Shown: piece by piece, positions 17,730 to 27,020 of the stretch | Layout: each line of letters starts with the position of its first letter | Position numbering within the stretch: position 1 is the stretch's first letter | Source: Bombilactobacillus bombi | GTDB lineage: Bacteria > Bacillota > Bacilli > Lactobacillales > Lactobacillaceae | DNA: 64,000 nucleotides | NCBI RefSeq assembly: GCF_964340835.1 | Contig: NZ_OZ204251.1 | Strand: one strand, 5' to 3' | The notes under the pieces: model-generated | What the model was told of the DNA's origin: nothing | Databases searched by the model: none | What the model saw: the letters and a program-made list of their open reading frames with translations, nothing else | Translations under genes and position numbers: made by a program

Positions 17730-20276
17730 TTAGCTATCTATTTCAATTTTTAATTCTTGTTTTGTCACATCATGCATTGGAATTTTAATGGTGAGCCAAC
17801 TACCATTAGTCACATGTTTTAATCCTTCTATTTGAGAAAGATACGGCAATGGATGCTGTACTTGAAATTCATACGCTGTTGTCGCCAACTCTTGACCGTT
17901 GACTAAAACTTGTTGTGGTGAATGATTAGTTTTCACCTTAATAACTGTTTGCTTTTGAGATTCAAATCCTTGATAGTCTCCTTCTGTCATACCAACTTCA
18001 ACTATAATTTTATGCAAATCTTGCTTGCATTTAACCAAGGTTTGGACACTTTTACCTTGTAAGTAAGCTTCACTAACACCATCATCATCATAAATTAGCG
18101 CTGTTGTTTCTTGATTAGCCGGATAGATACTAATCATTTGTGTCTGTGTATCAATTTCTGTGGGATTATTATTGGGATTGTTTTCTGGAATAATAGCACC
18201 TTTCTTAATAAAAATTGGTGTTTTCCAAAGTGGCACAACAAAATTATTTAATACTTGATGGCCTCGATATTCTTCTCCAGTAAAATAATCAATCCAAGTA
18301 TCATTTTTCCCTGGCAAATAGATGCCATCGCGAAAATCTTGACCTTGCGCATCCATTTTCGCATCTTGATAAATAGGAGCTACTAAAATATGCTCTCCAA
18401 CTAAAAATTCGTGATCTAAATCAGGCGTTTTTGTTAATTGTAAATTCCTATCATAGACCACCGGAGCCAACAAAGGCTGGCCATGAAAAGTATTTTGATA
18501 AGCTGCTGAGTAAAAATAAGGTAGTAATTGACTTTTAAGTTTTAAATAAAATCGATTAATAGCAGTATAAGGCTGACCAAAAGTAAAAGGAGTTTTGTTT
18601 TCTGAACCCCAACCATCCATATTTAATTGAAGTGGTGTAAAAGACTTCCATTGCAAATCGCGAGTTTGAATAATCGGTTTGCCACCACCATAAATCCCAT
18701 CAATATCACCGCCGACATTCGCTAACCCAGATAACGAACTACTCAGATACGTAGGGATTTGATAACCAATATTTTCCCAAGTACCCCCAGCTTGATCTCC
18801 AGTCCAAACTGCTGCATATTTTTGCGTGCCCGCCCAACCGTCAACAGTTACTGCAAAGGGACGTTGATTATGGCCATATTTTCTCATATAAAAGCTAGCA
18901 TCGTGGAGCGCTCCAATTCCTGCTTGATAGCCGTCACCAACCCATGCTACATCAGTTTTAATTGCTGCAACTTGAGCTTGAGCAACTTCTTGGGGAAAGT
19001 CTCTTTCATCTGCGCGCGGATGTGCCGGATTTTGTGGTAGTAAATTTTCTTGTGTCCATAATCCAGTTTTTATACCATGACTAGCGGCATACTGTGAAAA
19101 TTCTGCTAAATTAGCAATATTTTGCTTTAAGTCAGCAGTTTGACCATAGCCAGCACCGTAGCCATCATTGGGCAAAAACCAGCCTAACGGCATATCAGCT
19201 TGTTGATAGCGATCAATAATTTGGCGAGCAGAAAATTGATAATTATTTTGTTCACCATTTAATGATTCTCTTACTGCCTGCAGGTTATTAGATTTGTCTT
19301 TTTCAAAAGTCACGTCCCCATTACCCTGAACTGCGGGTACAAACTGTTGGTTATTTAAAGTTATTTTACCCGGACGTTGCACATTAAAACTCTTGGGATT
19401 AATTGGTTGATACTCTTTATAATATTTACCATCTTCAAATAAACGAGCTCCTGCAGAATCGGCAGTGACTTGAATCCAAGTATCGCGATTATAAGCATTT
19501 AAATGTGCTGGATACCAGGCAAACTTCGGTAACAATAAGGGTTTACCTGTTAATTTAAAATAAGCCAGTAAAATTTTTTCAGGTTTAAAACCAATTAAAT
19601 AGTAATTATCAGCTTTATAATCTTGAAAATTAAAGTTAATTTGTTGCGGATTTTGACAATCATAATTGCCTTGCCCATACGTATTGTTGACAATACCAAA
19701 GCCACTGTTAGACCAAATAAACGGTGCTGGTGACGTTACTCCCCGATCTAGCCAATCATTCGTATTTTCAATTTTAATTATCTTACCTGTATGATCATAA
19801 TGACCATTTTGCATCCCGCCACCAAAATAGCGGGCTGTTGGATTAATATTTTTGAGTGTAGTGGACACTTGCCCATTTTTAAAAACGGTCAACACTTGAG
19901 TGAACAATGGCTTTTCTGCGTGACGTTCATAACAACTAATCTGCCCATTATAAGTGTCAATTTTTAAAGTGATTTGAGCTGTTTGTAATAAGTAATAGTT
20001 CTTTTTAACCGATATTGTAAAAGGTATTAAGGTAGTCTTTTCTACAAAAGGCAATGCGCGTTTTTTATTTATTTTACCAGTAGCAATAGTTGGATCTCCA
20101 CCAGTATTGACTTGTTGAGATTTCATAGTTGTTGGTTGTGATTTGGGATAGCTACCTTGATAGCCAACAATATGCACAATATTTGCAGCTGTAAAAGTAA
20201 TACGTTCCTGCACACCATTGGCCAATTTAATAGTAAATGAGTACTGCAAATTTTTTTGATTATTTAATTTTTTCAT
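17730..20276 (-). CDS. GH31 family alpha-glucosidase or alpha-glucosyltransferase
   Basis: 848 residues without a signal peptide, so probably cytoplasmic. The GH31 core is clear: RYFGGGMQNGHYDHTG, then a nucleophile region KTDVAWVGDGYQAG (Asp442) and an acid/base region AVWTGDQAGGTWENI (Asp494), then GGDIDG and an all-beta C-terminus (PLWKTPIFIKKGAIIPE). The nucleophile motif differs from the usual WxDMNE and is more like isomaltosyltransferase or cycloalternan-related GH31 enzymes (recalled family knowledge, not searched). An in-frame stop precedes the ATG. The only good Shine-Dalgarno lies ~45 nt upstream behind a hairpin. Confidence 0.85.
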   Translation of the reverse strand: MKKLNNQKNLQYSFTIKLANGVQERITFTAANIVHIVGYQGSYPKSQPTTMKSQQVNTGGDPTIATGKINKKRALPFVEKTTLIPFTISVKKNYYLLQTAQITLKIDTYNGQISCYERHAEKPLFTQVLTVFKNGQVSTTLKNINPTARYFGGGMQNGHYDHTGKIIKIENTNDWLDRGVTSPAPFIWSNSGFGIVNNTYGQGNYDCQNPQQINFNFQDYKADNYYLIGFKPEKILLAYFKLTGKPLLLPKFAWYPAHLNAYNRDTWIQVTADSAGARLFEDGKYYKEYQPINPKSFNVQRPGKITLNNQQFVPAVQGNGDVTFEKDKSNNLQAVRESLNGEQNNYQFSARQIIDRYQQADMPLGWFLPNDGYGAGYGQTADLKQNIANLAEFSQYAASHGIKTGLWTQENLLPQNPAHPRADERDFPQEVAQAQVAAIKTDVAWVGDGYQAGIGALHDASFYMRKYGHNQRPFAVTVDGWAGTQKYAAVWTGDQAGGTWENIGYQIPTYLSSSLSGLANVGGDIDGIYGGGKPIIQTRDLQWKSFTPLQLNMDGWGSENKTPFTFGQPYTAINRFYLKLKSQLLPYFYSAAYQNTFHGQPLLAPVVYDRNLQLTKTPDLDHEFLVGEHILVAPIYQDAKMDAQGQDFRDGIYLPGKNDTWIDYFTGEEYRGHQVLNNFVVPLWKTPIFIKKGAIIPENNPNNNPTEIDTQTQMISIYPANQETTALIYDDDGVSEAYLQGKSVQTLVKCKQDLHKIIVEVGMTEGDYQGFESQKQTVIKVKTNHSPQQVLVNGQELATTAYEFQVQHPLPYLSQIEGLKHVTNGSWLTIKIPMHDVTKQELKIEIDS

Positions 20277-20286
20277 TTATTTGTGT

Positions 20287-20328
20287 AGTACAGACAAAAC
20301 GTGGTTTGATCTCTGTACTTGCCCTCCT
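20287..20328 (-). promoter_or_regulatory. palindrome and displaced Shine-Dalgarno in the GH31 leader
   Basis: The arms AGTACAGA (20287-20294) and TCTGTACT (20312-20319) flank a 17-nt loop. On the minus strand AAGGAGGG (20328-20321) lies just before this hairpin, and the ATG (20276) lies about 10 nt after it. It could be an operator, or a structure that folds the Shine-Dalgarno towards the start codon. Confidence 0.5.
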
Positions 20329-20341
20329 TAATATCTAAATT

Positions 20342-20383
20342 AAAATACTCTTATCATATTTTAACGCATGATAAGAGTATTTT
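20342..20383. terminator. intrinsic terminator after the nagA relic
   Basis: Arms AAAATACTCTTATCAT / ATGATAAGAGTATTTT with a 10-nt loop. It lies 7 bp past the stop codon of the decayed nagA and upstream of the GH31 gene on the same strand. Confidence 0.85.
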
Positions 20384-20389
20384 AACATT

Positions 20390-20524
20390 TTATTTAACTT
20401 GATAATGCACTTCACCATTTAAATAAGTCTGCCAGAGATTCATATCGGAATCTAAAACAATAAAATCAGCTGCTGATCCAGCTTTCACGAAATTTTTTAC
20501 TCACTTAAAATCGGCAGGATTATG
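20390..20524 (-). pseudogene. nagA: 3' remnant of N-acetylglucosamine-6-phosphate deacetylase (nagA)
   Basis: The last 45 codons of a NagA-like frame read HNPADFK, an in-frame TGA, then VKNFVKAGSAADFIVLDSD and MNLWQTYLNGEVHYQVK before a TAA. The pattern NPA...AGxxADFIVLDxDxN...TYxxG is the C-terminus of NagA-type amidohydrolases. Further upstream (to ~20663) no frame continues it, so the metal site and most of the enzyme are gone. It still has its terminator. The partner enzyme NagB is intact at 55746. Confidence 0.75.
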
Positions 20525-20596
20525 GCGTTTATTTCAGTGTTGTTGTAATTTGACATAAATGGTTATTGGGGCATCAATAAAGTACACGAAACCTCT

Positions 20597-20610
20597 ATTT
20601 CCTGGGAAAT
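20597..20610. promoter_or_regulatory. Noc-box-like palindrome
   Basis: ATTTCCTGGGAAAT differs by one base from the Bacillus Noc-binding consensus ATTTCCCGGGAAAT. It lies in non-coding DNA between the nagA relic and ribokinase. The exact reverse complement occurs at 56452. Confidence 0.6.
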
Positions 20611-20663
20611 AATTTTCTTTATAATTATTTGGGCATAATTAACAGTATAACCATCACCAATTA

Positions 20664-21584
20664 TTAATTTTTAGCATCTATAATTTCTTGTTTAAATGGA
20701 ATCGCTGGTTGTGCGCCAAAACGTTGTACTGTAAGTGAAGATGCCCGATTTCCATATTTAATGGCAGCTGGCAAATTATTAAGGTCTTTTTGTAAGACAC
20801 TGCACAAAGCTCCAATGAAGGTGTCGCCTGCGGCGGTAGTATCAACTGCTTTCACTTTAAATGCTGGGACAATCCCACTTCCTTGATCGTCAACATCATA
20901 AAAGGCCCCTTTACTTCCAATAGTAATAATTACCGCTTTAATTCCTAAATTATGGAAATATTGAGCTGATTTTTGCATACTATCCAAATCGGTTACTTTA
21001 ATTCCTGTTAAAGTTTCTGTTTCCGTTTCGTTAGGGACAATCAAATCAGTTACTGCTAATAATTCGTTAGGAACATGTTCCATTGCTGGGGCAGGATTTA
21101 AAATAGTTTTGACACCAGATTGACGTGCAATTTCAAATGCTTTAATCGTACTATCTACTGGACTTTCAAATTGTGCAATCACAAAGTCGCTAGCTTCAAT
21201 CAAACTCGCTTGAGTCTGCACATAATCAGGATCAAATAACATATTAGCTCCTGAGTGAATCATAATGCGGTTTTCACCTGCATCATCCACAATAATATAT
21301 GCCTGACCAGTAGTTTGATTAGAAATTATTTTTATTCCATTAACATTCATTTTTTCTCGTTTTAATAAATCGAACATTGATTTACCAGCTTCATCGTCAC
21401 CTATAGCGCCAATAAAATTTGTTTGTGCACCTGATCTTTGAGAAGCTACTGCCTGATTAGCACCTTTACCTCCTGCAGCAGAAAAGATTTCTTTTGTATG
21501 AATGGTTTCTCCTGCTTGAGGTGCACGGACAACCCGAATATTACGGTCTAAATTAATACTTCCAATTACTGTTACAGTAGTCAT
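20664..21584 (-). CDS. rbsK: ribokinase
   Basis: 306 residues of the PfkB family. AAGGKGANQAVASQRSGA is the N-terminal signature and DTTAAGDTFIGAL the C-terminal one, with the catalytic Asp near residue 253. SINLDRNIRV and NPAPAMEHVP support ribokinase over other PfkB kinases. It phosphorylates D-ribose to ribose-5-phosphate. GGAGG precedes the ATG. No ribose transporter or rbsD is adjacent, so the ribose source may be nucleoside breakdown or a transporter elsewhere. Confidence 0.92.
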   Translation of the reverse strand: MTTVTVIGSINLDRNIRVVRAPQAGETIHTKEIFSAAGGKGANQAVASQRSGAQTNFIGAIGDDEAGKSMFDLLKREKMNVNGIKIISNQTTGQAYIIVDDAGENRIMIHSGANMLFDPDYVQTQASLIEASDFVIAQFESPVDSTIKAFEIARQSGVKTILNPAPAMEHVPNELLAVTDLIVPNETETETLTGIKVTDLDSMQKSAQYFHNLGIKAVIITIGSKGAFYDVDDQGSGIVPAFKVKAVDTTAAGDTFIGALCSVLQKDLNNLPAAIKYGNRASSLTVQRFGAQPAIPFKQEIIDAKN

Positions 21585-21783
21585 TATATTCCTCCAAAAT
21601 GTTTTGAATGAGAATTCTTACACAATTACTTTATCACGAAGTAGCCTCTATTCGTTAGTATTACATCAATAACATTATTATTCTTTTTAATCTTTTAAAA
21701 ATTGCAAATTTTATCTGATTTTAATTCATTTAATCGTTATAATAATTGCAGTAATTACAAATAATTAGGAGGATTTTTAGCTA

Positions 21784-22956
21784 ATGGATAATAAGATTAA
21801 CACTACTTCTTTAAAAACAGAATTTACTCAAATTTTTCATAGTGAGCCTACAGATTACTATTTTGCACCAGGACGAATCAATTTAATTGGTGAACATACT
21901 GATTATAATGGTGGTCAAGTTTTCCCCTGTGCCATTAGTCTAGGTACATATGCTGCTGTTAAAGCACGCGACGATCAAAAAATCCGCCTATATTCAGTTA
22001 ATTTTGCTGAAGACGGTATTACTACTTTTAATTTTACTAAATTAGAATATGTGGCTCATAGTTGGACTAATTACCCTAAAGGAATGTTCAAATATTGGCA
22101 AGAACACGGGCATGCTTGTACTCATGGTTTAGATATTTTAGTTCAAGGAAATATTCCTGCTGGAGGCGGTTTATCGTCTTCAGCATCAATCGAAATGCTT
22201 TTTGGTAAGATTTTAGCAGATCAATATCAAGACCAGATTGCTCAAATTGACTTAGTGAAAATGGGTCAAGAAGTAGAAAACAAATTTATTGATGTTCAAT
22301 CAGGAATTATGGATCAATTTGCTGTAGGTATGGGACAACCTAATCAAGCTATTTTGTTAGATACCAACACTTTAAAGTTCGAAATGGTTCCAGTTAATTT
22401 ACAAGATTATCAAATCATTATTATGAACACTAATAAAAAGCGGACCCTGGCTGATTCTAAATATAATGAGCGCCGGCAAGAGTGTGAAGAAGCATTAAAA
22501 CGTATTCAAAAAATTTCCGATATATCCGATCTAGGAGCTTTAGATAAAGATAGTTTTGACACTTATACTTACGCAATTGCTGATGAAACTTTAATTAAAC
22601 GAGCTCGCCATGCAGTGTTTGAAAATCAGCGTACTATCAAAGCTGGCGAAGCACTAAAACATGATCAACTAGCTATTTTCGGCCGTTTAATGAACGCTTC
22701 TCATGTTTCATTAGAATATGATTATGAAGTTACTGGAAAAGAATTAGATACCTTAGTTCACAGTGCTTGGAAACATGGTGCTTTAGGTGCACGTATGACA
22801 GGAGCAGGCTTTGGCGGTTGTGCCTTAGCCTTAGTTAAAAAAAATAATCTTGACCAGTTTATTCAAGCAGTTAATCAAGATTATCAAGCTCGTATTGGCT
22901 ATGCTGCTGATTTTTACCCTGCTGAAATAGTTGGTGGACCCCAAAAAATTAAATAA
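21784..22956 (+). CDS. galK: galactokinase
   Basis: 390 residues of the GHMP family, with RINLIGEHTDYNGGQVFPCA (galactokinase signature), the ATP-binding GGGLSSSASIE and MTGAGFGGCALAL. It converts galactose to galactose-1-phosphate, the first Leloir step. AGGAGG lies 9 nt before the ATG. galT follows with 13 bp between the stop codon and the next ATG. The substrate could come from the alpha-galactosidase/LacS locus at the left end. No galE or galM is present in this window. Confidence 0.97.
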   Translation: MDNKINTTSLKTEFTQIFHSEPTDYYFAPGRINLIGEHTDYNGGQVFPCAISLGTYAAVKARDDQKIRLYSVNFAEDGITTFNFTKLEYVAHSWTNYPKGMFKYWQEHGHACTHGLDILVQGNIPAGGGLSSSASIEMLFGKILADQYQDQIAQIDLVKMGQEVENKFIDVQSGIMDQFAVGMGQPNQAILLDTNTLKFEMVPVNLQDYQIIIMNTNKKRTLADSKYNERRQECEEALKRIQKISDISDLGALDKDSFDTYTYAIADETLIKRARHAVFENQRTIKAGEALKHDQLAIFGRLMNASHVSLEYDYEVTGKELDTLVHSAWKHGALGARMTGAGFGGCALALVKKNNLDQFIQAVNQDYQARIGYAADFYPAEIVGGPQKIK

Positions 22957-22969
22957 AGAAGAAGAGAAA

Positions 22970-24445
22970 ATGTCAGAAAATTTAGTTACTTTATTTGCCG
23001 ATAAAATTATTACGCAACAAAAAACCTTTTACCCACTTGATCGTAATTATCTGATTAATAAAGTTTATGCTTTAATTGGCGATTGCGTTATTGATTATCC
23101 AACAACGAAAAATCTTGAAATGTTAGATATTGTTCAATTATTAGTTGATAATGCAGTTGCTAACCAACAAATTGCTGCTGATTCCAATAGTCGCGAAATT
23201 TTGGCTTGCCAGTTAACAGATCTTTATACTCCCGCCCCAAGTCAAATTAATCAACACTTTTGGAATCAATATCAATTAAGTCCTCAAGCAGCAACTGATT
23301 ATTTTTATCAGATTTGTGAACAAAACAACTACATCAAAACTAAAGATAATGCTAAAAATATTAGTTATCAAACTTCAACTACTTATGGTGATTTAGAAAT
23401 CACTATTAACTTGGCCAAACCAGAAAAAGATCCTAAAGCCATTGCAGCAGCACGCTTACAAAAAAATAATGGTTATCCTGCTGATAAACTGAGCATGGAA
23501 AATGAAGGTTATTTGGGACGGGCAGATTTTCCAGCTCGTACTAATCATCGAATTATTCGTTTAACTTTGGGAGGCGAGACTTGGGGTTTTCAATATTCTC
23601 CTTATGCTTATTTTAATGAGCATTGTATTTTTCTTTCAAACCAGCAGCGACCCATGCACATTGACAGCGAAACCTTTACTAATTTGTTTGAAATTGTTCG
23701 CCTTTTTCCCCATTATTTTGTTGGCAGTAATGCTGATTTACCTATTGTTGGTGGCTCAGTATTAAGCCACGATCATTATCAAGGCGGTCGTCATCTTTTT
23801 CCAATGATGAAAGCTCCTTTAAAAACAAGCTTCCAGTTAAAAAATCATATCCAAATTACAGCTGGTATCGTAAACTGGCCGATGTCGGTTATTAGATTAG
23901 CAGGTAATAATCCGACTGATTTGATTCAAGCTAGCCAAGAAATTTTGACTGCTTGGCAACATTATAGTGACGAATCAGTCAACGTTAGAGCAATTGTTGC
24001 TGACAAACAGCATCATACAATTACCCCGATTGTTTATCGCCAAAATCAACAATGGATAATTGATTTAGTCTTGCGCGACAATCAAACCTCTCAGCAGTAT
24101 CCTGATGGCATTTTTCATCCTCATCAAGATGTTCAACACATCAAAAAAGAAAATATCGGCCTCATTGAAGTTATGGGTCGGGCAATTTTACCAGGTAGAT
24201 TGCAACAAGAACTACAGGAAGTTAAACATTACTTATTACAAGAACCTAATCATATTGCCGATTATCATTTAACTTGGGCTCAAAGTTTGCAAAAGAGCCA
24301 CACAATTAATGATTCTAACGTTGAGCAAATTATTAACGATTCTGTTGGCCAAATTTTTGCACGGGTTCTTGAAGATGCTGGCGTCTTTAAAAATAATTCA
24401 GTAGGAGAAGAGGCCTTTCAACGCTTTCTGCAAGTATTAAATTAA
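22970..24445 (+). CDS. galT: galactose-1-phosphate uridylyltransferase (GalT type 2)
   Basis: 491 residues from ATG 22970, preceded by AGAAGAAGAG; a longer in-frame start would overlap galK. The long, non-HIT-like GalT2 family of Firmicutes is recognised from QKNNGYPADKLSMENEG, FPARTNHRIIRLTLGGE, GGSVLSHDHYQGG and VMGRAILPGRL. It exchanges the UMP of UDP-glucose with galactose-1-phosphate. It is in operon with galK. A UDP-galactose 4-epimerase must be supplied from elsewhere. Confidence 0.96.
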   Translation: MSENLVTLFADKIITQQKTFYPLDRNYLINKVYALIGDCVIDYPTTKNLEMLDIVQLLVDNAVANQQIAADSNSREILACQLTDLYTPAPSQINQHFWNQYQLSPQAATDYFYQICEQNNYIKTKDNAKNISYQTSTTYGDLEITINLAKPEKDPKAIAAARLQKNNGYPADKLSMENEGYLGRADFPARTNHRIIRLTLGGETWGFQYSPYAYFNEHCIFLSNQQRPMHIDSETFTNLFEIVRLFPHYFVGSNADLPIVGGSVLSHDHYQGGRHLFPMMKAPLKTSFQLKNHIQITAGIVNWPMSVIRLAGNNPTDLIQASQEILTAWQHYSDESVNVRAIVADKQHHTITPIVYRQNQQWIIDLVLRDNQTSQQYPDGIFHPHQDVQHIKKENIGLIEVMGRAILPGRLQQELQEVKHYLLQEPNHIADYHLTWAQSLQKSHTINDSNVEQIINDSVGQIFARVLEDAGVFKNNSVGEEAFQRFLQVLN

Positions 24446-24545
24446 TAATTAGTTTTTTAAATTTTTTCCTAACAAAATAGTTTTTTTTATACAAACTTGT
24501 GTGTATAATAGGCTACAACTTTATCATTCAAGGGAGATGGAGCTG

Positions 24546-25982
24546 ATGGCCGATAAAATTTCCAGCTATCAAAATGATGCTCAAGTGCAAAAACACCGGT
24601 GGTTAATTCTCACTGCTGTAGGTTTATTTACTTTTATGTCAACACTCGATGGTAGTATTGTCAATATTGCTTTGCCAGTGATTAGTCGGGATTTACATAT
24701 TCCGATGAATCAAGCGGAGTGGGTAGTTTCCTTATATCTAATTATTATTTGTGCTTTACTTTTATTTTTTGGCAAGTTAAGCGACAATCTAGGTAAAATT
24801 AAAGTTTTTCGTTTTGGTACTGTCCTTTTTATTCTGGGTTCATTACTTGCAGGCTTTCGAATTAGTTTGTTCTTTTTATTATTTGCGCGGACAATTCAAG
24901 CTTTAGGTGCCGCGATGACTATGGCCACTAATAATGGTATTATTACGGAAATTTTCCCTAGTACCCAACGTGGTCAAGCTTTAGGATTGATTGGCTCTTT
25001 TGTCGCCTTGGGCTCGATTGCAGGTCCCGGTATTGGTGGTTTGTTGTTAGCGAAATTCAGCTGGAGTTATATTTTTTGGATTAATGTCCCAATTGGTTTA
25101 ATTGCAATTGTGGTCGGCTATTTTGTCTTTCCCAAAGATATTACCTTAGCCCATGCACCTCTTGACAAAATAGGGGCTGGCAGTTTTGCTGTTACGATGA
25201 TTTCCTTATTTGGCGGTGTTTTTGTGGGCCAGCAAGTAGGCTTTAAGCAAATAGGCGTGTTGGTATTATTCATCGTCGCTCTTATTGCTGTCATTACCTT
25301 TGTGCGAACCGAATTAAGTTATGACAATCCATTACTATCGTTTTCTCTCTTTAAAAATCCCAATTTCTCATTAAGTCTATTATGTGCACTTTTAATTTTT
25401 ATCACTAATTTCTTTTTCAATGTAGTTACCCCTTTCTATCTGGAAAATGCCCGCCAGTTAACTCCTAGCCAAACTGGCTATATCCTTATGATTTTCCCAA
25501 TTATTCAGGTAATTGCTGCTCCTTTAGCCGGTAGTGCTTCGGATAAAATTGGACCTAAGTTAATTACTTTTATAGGTTTAATTTTCATTTTGTTAAGTCA
25601 AATCGGATATGTCCTATGTGGCCTGCACACTTCAATGGGACTTTTTATAGTTAGTGTAGCTTTCATGGGTCTAGGCAACGGAATCTTTAGCTCTCCTAAT
25701 AATTCTTTGGTTATGAGTTCAGTTGCTACCAAAGATTTAGGTATTGCTGGCAGTATTAATTCACTATCACGGAATTTGGGTATGGTAATTGGTATTTCTA
25801 GTGCTACCACGATTTTATTTGCGGCCATGAGTCATAATTATGGTCATCATGTCACCACTTATTTACCTCAGCATCCAGAAGTCTTTATTTATGGTATGCA
25901 TGTTGTCTTCTTTATTTCCGCTGTTATTTGTTTAATCGCTACTGTCTTAACTGGTTGGCGTTTATTAGCTAAAGAAAACTAA
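24546..25982 (+). CDS. MFS drug-efflux transporter, DHA2 (EmrB/QacA) family
   Basis: About 478 residues from ATG 24546 (AGGGAG 9 nt upstream). An upstream in-frame GTG at 24501 lies inside a promoter-like TATAAT and is unlikely. Fourteen membrane spans are expected. The first carries the DHA2 signature STLDGSIVNIALPVI, and the loop GKLSDNLGKIKVFRFG is MFS motif A. Family members export toxic compounds with proton exchange; no substrate can be inferred. It stands alone between galT and a terminator. Confidence 0.9.
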   Translation: MADKISSYQNDAQVQKHRWLILTAVGLFTFMSTLDGSIVNIALPVISRDLHIPMNQAEWVVSLYLIIICALLLFFGKLSDNLGKIKVFRFGTVLFILGSLLAGFRISLFFLLFARTIQALGAAMTMATNNGIITEIFPSTQRGQALGLIGSFVALGSIAGPGIGGLLLAKFSWSYIFWINVPIGLIAIVVGYFVFPKDITLAHAPLDKIGAGSFAVTMISLFGGVFVGQQVGFKQIGVLVLFIVALIAVITFVRTELSYDNPLLSFSLFKNPNFSLSLLCALLIFITNFFFNVVTPFYLENARQLTPSQTGYILMIFPIIQVIAAPLAGSASDKIGPKLITFIGLIFILLSQIGYVLCGLHTSMGLFIVSVAFMGLGNGIFSSPNNSLVMSSVATKDLGIAGSINSLSRNLGMVIGISSATTILFAAMSHNYGHHVTTYLPQHPEVFIYGMHVVFFISAVICLIATVLTGWRLLAKEN

Positions 25983-25991
25983 AAACTGTCT

Positions 25992-26030
25992 AAAAAGGCT
26001 GGAACAATTAAACTTGCTCCAGTCTTTTTT
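25992..26030. terminator. bidirectional terminator between the DHA2 and ECF-S genes
   Basis: AAAAAGGCTGGA and TCCAGTCTTTTT arms (one G-U pair) followed by a T run, between converging genes. Confidence 0.85.
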
Positions 26031-26037
26031 TTGGAAT

Positions 26038-26631
26038 TTAATTATCTAAAAACTTATTTGCACGTAACACTGCCAAACAAATCATGGGCACAATAATTAT
26101 AGCTGCAATTAATTCTGGAATGCCATTAGTAGCCACTACGGTCATAATGACTCCATTTAAAGCTCCTGAAGTCACTTTATAAGCACTCGCCATGGCACCG
26201 GCAAACATTAAGCGCATCAAGCCTAAAACGGTGATTGTATTGGTTAAAGAACCAATCGCTGCCGCTAAAGCCATGCGTACTGTTTGCGATTTGATTTTGT
26301 TTTTAGTACTGCGATAAATAATCCCCGCTAAATAGCCCACCAAAATCCGTGGTAATACTGCAATGATTGGATTAGTGAAGACCATTGTATCCAAAGGACT
26401 CGTTGGCGCGCTATAAGCGCGAATCATCGTCCCTAATCCCCAAATTAAGCCCACTAATGCGCCATCTCCAGGTCCTAAAACAATTGCCGCTACAATTACG
26501 GTTAAATGAATAATCGTTACATTGACTAATCCTAAAGGAATAAAACCCAGAAAGGGAGTCATTGATTGAACTAAAATAATCGCTATTAAAATAGCCCGAA
26601 TTGCTAGTTTATATGCTTTATGTTTTCTCAT
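26038..26631 (-). CDS. ECF transporter substrate-binding (S) component
   Basis: 197 residues, six hydrophobic helices. The N-terminal AIRAILIAIILVQSMTPFLG resembles the AxxxA helix by which S components dock onto EcfT. IPLGLVNVTIIHLTVIVAAI and LGPGDGALVGLIWG fit the PF12822-type S proteins of lactobacilli. They pair with a shared EcfA-A'-T module encoded elsewhere to import a vitamin. Pantothenate is one possibility from recalled similarity, but the substrate is not proved. AGGATG lies before the ATG; it is a single-gene unit. Confidence 0.8.
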   Translation of the reverse strand: MRKHKAYKLAIRAILIAIILVQSMTPFLGFIPLGLVNVTIIHLTVIVAAIVLGPGDGALVGLIWGLGTMIRAYSAPTSPLDTMVFTNPIIAVLPRILVGYLAGIIYRSTKNKIKSQTVRMALAAAIGSLTNTITVLGLMRLMFAGAMASAYKVTSGALNGVIMTVVATNGIPELIAAIIIVPMICLAVLRANKFLDN

Positions 26632-26761
26632 TTTTTCATCCTATAAATGTGTTGTTGTTATTATATTACAAAATATCCTCTAATTATTAATAATTTGTAT
26701 CAATTTGCGTTTTTTCTTGACTTTGTCTTAATTTAATTTAAACTTATTTAATATAAATCAA

Positions 26762-26977
26762 AGAAGAGGTTGCCAAACTTATCAGTAAACTTATGAAGAC
26801 GATACAGCGTTGTAGATATAAGTTGAAAGGATTTTTGGCCGAAATCGTTTATTACTGTTTTAATATTCGATTGGGACTAGATTTAATAAATCTAGGACTG
26901 TCGCAACCCAATCGTTGCGGAGCGCTATCTACGATTATACCCGTAGGCCTCTTAGCGCTTTTTGTTAAGAGGCTTTT
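26762..26977 (+). promoter_or_regulatory. lysine riboswitch (L-box) with terminator
   Basis: The conserved L-box elements appear in order: AGAGGTTGC, CAGTAA, GAAAGGATTTTTGGCCGAA, a GGGACT...GACTGTCGCAACCC paired region and GGAGCGCTATCT. After them comes an intrinsic terminator GCCTCTTA / TTAAGAGGC with a U run (26947-26977). Lysine binding should favour the terminator and shut off the permease 44 bp downstream. The 71-codon frame at 26793-27008 is contained in this RNA and is not a gene. Confidence 0.92.
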
Positions 26978-27020
26978 AATCGTTTTTAGAGTTCTTCTTA
27001 CAAGGTAAAGGAGAATTATT

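Noticed and set aside
24501..24546. Longer DHA2 transporter start at GTG 24501
   Set aside because: It overlaps a TATAAT element and lacks a ribosome site; ATG 24546 has AGGGAG at proper distance.
26793..27008. 71-codon frame before lysP
   Set aside because: It lies inside the lysine riboswitch and its terminator, and has no ribosome site or recognisable product.
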